Shown: one piece after another, positions 61,947 through 64,000 of the stretch
Layout: every line of letters starts with the position of its first letter
Numbering within the stretch: the stretch's first letter is position 1
Origin: Vallitalea maricola
Lineage (GTDB): Bacteria; Bacillota; Clostridia; Lachnospirales; Vallitaleaceae
Assembly: GCF_036985595.1 (NCBI RefSeq)
Contig: NZ_BTPU01000039.1
Coordinates: 1-64,000, forward strand
Direction: 5' to 3'
Length of the DNA: 64,000 nucleotides
Notes under the pieces: generated by a model
Databases searched by the model: none
What the model was told of the DNA's origin: nothing
Seen by the model: the letters and a program-made list of their open reading frames with translations, nothing else
Translations under genes and position numbers: made by a program

Positions 61947-62371
61947 CCGTTTTCTAAATCAAATGTTTCTATGTATTCATCTAGTTCTGCCTTATAATTT
62001 TCCATGTCTTCTTCTAATCTGTCTGCCCGTTCAATTAATTCATTCTTATCAGCTTCTAATTTATGTATTTTTTCTTGTAATTTCTCAATCTCACGTTCTT
62101 TTTCTAGTATCAGTTCATCTTTTAATTTAAAAGATTTTTCTAGATTTACAGTACCTTCTTTTGCCTTAAAATAATCATCAGCAATATTGATTGCTAATAA
62201 TATAGACATTAATCTAGTATTAAGAAATTGTCCGTTCTCCGAAGCCTTTAGTTCATCTAATTTATTATTGATATAAAGAGCCACTCTTTGAATATATTCT
62301 TCGCTCTCGTCCCCAGATAATGTATATACATTACCACCAATTATTACTTTTGTATTATTCTTTGGTGACAT
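61943..62371 (-). CDS. zapA: Cell division protein ZapA
   Basis: A 142-residue ZapA that bundles FtsZ filaments. The N-terminal globular domain reads KVIIGGNVYTLSGDESEEYI and VALYINNKLDEL, with LMSILLAINIADDYFKAKE next, and residues from about 80 form a long Glu/Lys-rich coiled coil. Length is slightly longer than usual because of this coil. It is upstream of the U32 peptidase gene, a common neighbour in Clostridia, and has its own promoter. Confidence 0.9.
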   Translation of the reverse strand: MSPKNNTKVIIGGNVYTLSGDESEEYIQRVALYINNKLDELKASENGQFLNTRLMSILLAINIADDYFKAKEGTVNLEKSFKLKDELILEKEREIEKLQEKIHKLEADKNELIERADRLEEDMENYKAELDEYIETFDLENG

Positions 62372-62496
62372 ACTAGACCCCCTTTACTACTTATTAAAGC
62401 TTGTTCCATTATTAGCATAACCAATATACTATAAATATTCTATGCAACATTTAGTACGGCTACTTAATGTTAAAACTTTTAATTATAATTAATGCT

Positions 62497-62526
62497 ATTA
62501 TAACACAAAGAAACAATAATTGACAA
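62497..62526 (-). promoter_or_regulatory. Sigma-A promoter of zapA
   Basis: TTGTCA (62521-62526) and TATAAT (62497-62502) on the minus strand with an 18-base spacer, about 120 bases before zapA. It lies inside and next to the terminator hairpin of the upstream gene. Confidence 0.6.
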
Positions 62527-62544
62527 TTAAGAATTATTGTTTCT
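62503..62544 (-). terminator. Terminator of the winged-helix regulator gene
   Basis: A perfect 13-base stem AGAAACAATAATT/AATTATTGTTTCT (62509-62521 with 62532-62544), followed on the minus strand by TTTGTGTT. It lies about 60 bases below the regulator stop. Confidence 0.75.
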
Positions 62545-62603
62545 AAGTATATATAGTTCCGTATGTTTTTATAACACAATTATTATTCATATTTAATATA
62601 AAA

Positions 62604-63125
62604 CTATACTACGTCACTTAAGACATTCAGTACTAAGTTGTTATCTGTTGTCACCCCATCATCATTATTCCAAGTAATCACGATACCATCTGTATTATCA
62701 ACTTCTGATAGCGTTTCTATTTCACTATAGGTTACATTATGTAATCTTTTTGCTTCAATAATACTCATCTTAACTATTTTATATACTTCATCATGCTGTC
62801 CGTACAAATAAAAATGGTAGTATCCTTTTTCTATCTGTTCTTCAATGATTTTCTTAGTCATCTGACGAACCTTGCTAATCATCTTATAACTCACTACCAC
62901 TTCATCGTATGTTTTTAGATCCTTTGCTTTTTTACCTAAAGGAGTTATTATGTATTTTAGAGCTCTGGAGTTAATCTGCTGTACATTGATATATCCTTTA
63001 TTAATCATATCCTGTAGAATCCCATTGATAGAACCAAGGGATAAACCTAAATCTTTAGCTAATTGTCTTTGGGTCACATGTTCATTATTGCTAATCTGAC
63101 TTAGCAACTGTAATTCTCTATCCAT
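62604..63125 (-). CDS. Winged-helix transcriptional regulator (MarR/Lrp-like HTH)
   Basis: A 173-residue DNA-binding protein. The N-terminal winged helix-turn-helix reads NNEHVTQRQLAKDLGLSLGS followed by INGILQDMINKGYINVQQIN, similar to the HTH_24/MarR type. The C-terminal 90 residues form an uncharacterised alpha/beta domain (KGYYHFYLYGQHDEVYKIVK). No effector is identifiable. It sits between ruvB and zapA on the minus strand. Confidence 0.8.
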   Translation of the reverse strand: MDRELQLLSQISNNEHVTQRQLAKDLGLSLGSINGILQDMINKGYINVQQINSRALKYIITPLGKKAKDLKTYDEVVVSYKMISKVRQMTKKIIEEQIEKGYYHFYLYGQHDEVYKIVKMSIIEAKRLHNVTYSEIETLSEVDNTDGIVITWNNDDGVTTDNNLVLNVLSDVV

Positions 63126-63204
63126 AATGTTCCCCCCATATATAAATAAATTTCATATTTAACACTATGTATAGTTTAATATTATTGGAAGAAATTGTCA
63201 ATAG

Positions 63205-64000
63205 TTAGTTATCATTGGTATAATCATTACTACAATCTATTCCAAAATGTTTATAACATAGTGACGTAACCGTCCTGCCTCTGGGAGTTCTATTAATATA
63301 ACCAAGCTGTATCAGATATGGTTCATAAACATCTTCAACTGTCCCTGACTCCTCACCAATGGTCGCTGCAAGAGTATCTAGACCTACAGGTCCTCCATTA
63401 TATTTTTCTATCATAGCAAGTAACATCTTCCTATCGTTTTTATCCAAACCGCTTTTATCAACATCTAGTAGATCAAGTGCATAATCAGCAACTTCTTTAG
63501 TTATATCACCTTTGTATTTGACTTGGGCAAAATCTCTTACACGTTTTAGCAATCTATTAGCAAGTCTAGGTGTACCCCTAGACCTTCTCGCTATTTCCAC
63601 AGCCCCTTTTTCATCAATATCTATACCTAAAACACAGGCTGACCTTTTAACAATATCTGTTAATTCATCTAATGTATAGAATTCCAATTTATTGATAACA
63701 CCAAATCTATCTCTTAAAGGTGATGTTAAAAGTCCTATACGTGTAGTTGCTCCTACTAAAGTGAATTTTGGCAAATCAAGTCTTATTGACCTTGCTGATG
63801 GACCTTTACCTATAACGATATCAATAACAAAATCTTCCATAGCCGGATACATTACTTCCTCTACTTGTCTATTCAGTCTATGGATTTCATCTATAAAAAG
63901 TATATCTCCTTCTTGAAGATTATTAAGTATAGCTGCCATATCTCCAGGCTTTTCTATTGCAGGACCTGAAGTGATTTTTAGATTTACTCCCATTTCATTT
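63205..64000 (-). CDS. ruvB: Holliday junction branch-migration helicase RuvB, partial at window edge
   Basis: The C-terminal 265 residues or so of RuvB. The frame continues past the right edge (64000), so the N-terminal Walker A part is missing here. Visible parts are ITSGPAIEKPGDMAAILNNL, the Walker B FIDEIHRLNRQVEEV, sensor 1 FTLVGATTRIGLLTSPLRDR and the arginine-finger region, then RRSRGTPRLANRLLKRVRDF and the winged helix domain (GPVGLDTLAATIGEESGTVE, ending with GYINRTPRGR). It acts with RuvA/RuvC in recombination. Confidence 0.95.
   Translation of the reverse strand, partial: NEMGVNLKITSGPAIEKPGDMAAILNNLQEGDILFIDEIHRLNRQVEEVMYPAMEDFVIDIVIGKGPSARSIRLDLPKFTLVGATTRIGLLTSPLRDRFGVINKLEFYTLDELTDIVKRSACVLGIDIDEKGAVEIARRSRGTPRLANRLLKRVRDFAQVKYKGDITKEVADYALDLLDVDKSGLDKNDRKMLLAMIEKYNGGPVGLDTLAATIGEESGTVEDVYEPYLIQLGYINRTPRGRTVTSLCYKHFGIDCSNDYTNDN

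Overview
The window comes from an AT-rich, strictly anaerobic, low-GC Gram-positive bacterium of the Clostridia type. Protein style, AGGAGG-like ribosome sites, the DUF711/ACT gene pair, the WalJ-type hydrolase and the selenium-dependent molybdenum hydroxylase genes all fit this; a Lachnospirales/Vallitalea-like marine or gut anaerobe is my guess, not something the sequence proves. There is no transposase, integrase, phage gene or CRISPR array. The DNA looks like stable chromosome with two accessory metabolic/resistance modules.

Layout. 1-15.8 kb: housekeeping genes, nearly all on the minus strand: a TSUP permease, dipeptidase PepD, the UPF0210/UPF0237 pair, a metallo-beta-lactamase-fold hydrolase, a GGDEF protein paired with a long FtsA-like ATPase, a polA-coaE-oligopeptide-binding lipoprotein operon, and an ECF sigma factor with its anti-sigma factor. 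16-23.3 kb: tRNA-Leu(CAA), an unknown anchored protein, an unknown 1055-residue lipoprotein, and a 913-residue secreted protein ending in three nearly identical 100-residue repeats.

23.4-48.4 kb: a large purine (probably urate/xanthine) degradation island. The minus-strand arm reads, in transcription order, PAS/HTH regulator, ygeY, ygeW, xdhA, xdhB, xdhC, a PLP enzyme, hydantoinase, adenine deaminase, a threonine-synthase-like PLP enzyme and guanine deaminase. The divergent plus-strand arm reads ssnA, ygfK and a fused selenium-dependent xanthine dehydrogenase. A third, minus-strand operon carries cofactor maturation genes: an XdhC/CoxI protein, a small NTPase, yqeC, mocA and yqeB. Together they can deaminate adenine and guanine, hydroxylate the purine ring, open it, and convert the carbamoylated/diamino acid products with recovery of ammonia and carbamoyl groups.

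48.5-55.9 kb: a VanG-type glycopeptide-resistance locus: vanR-vanS, then after a regulated spacer, a D-Ala-D-Ser-type ligase, VanXY, and a VanT serine racemase split into two reading frames exactly at a run of ten A's, followed by a FemAB-type transferase. The split is the most striking observation here: the downstream frame is open across the junction, so a -1 slip at the A-run would make a full-length VanT.

56-64 kb: core genes again: a Nudix hydrolase, a penicillin-binding protein and FtsW/RodA pair, a U32 peptidase, ZapA, a winged-helix regulator and the 3' part of ruvB, which runs off the right edge.
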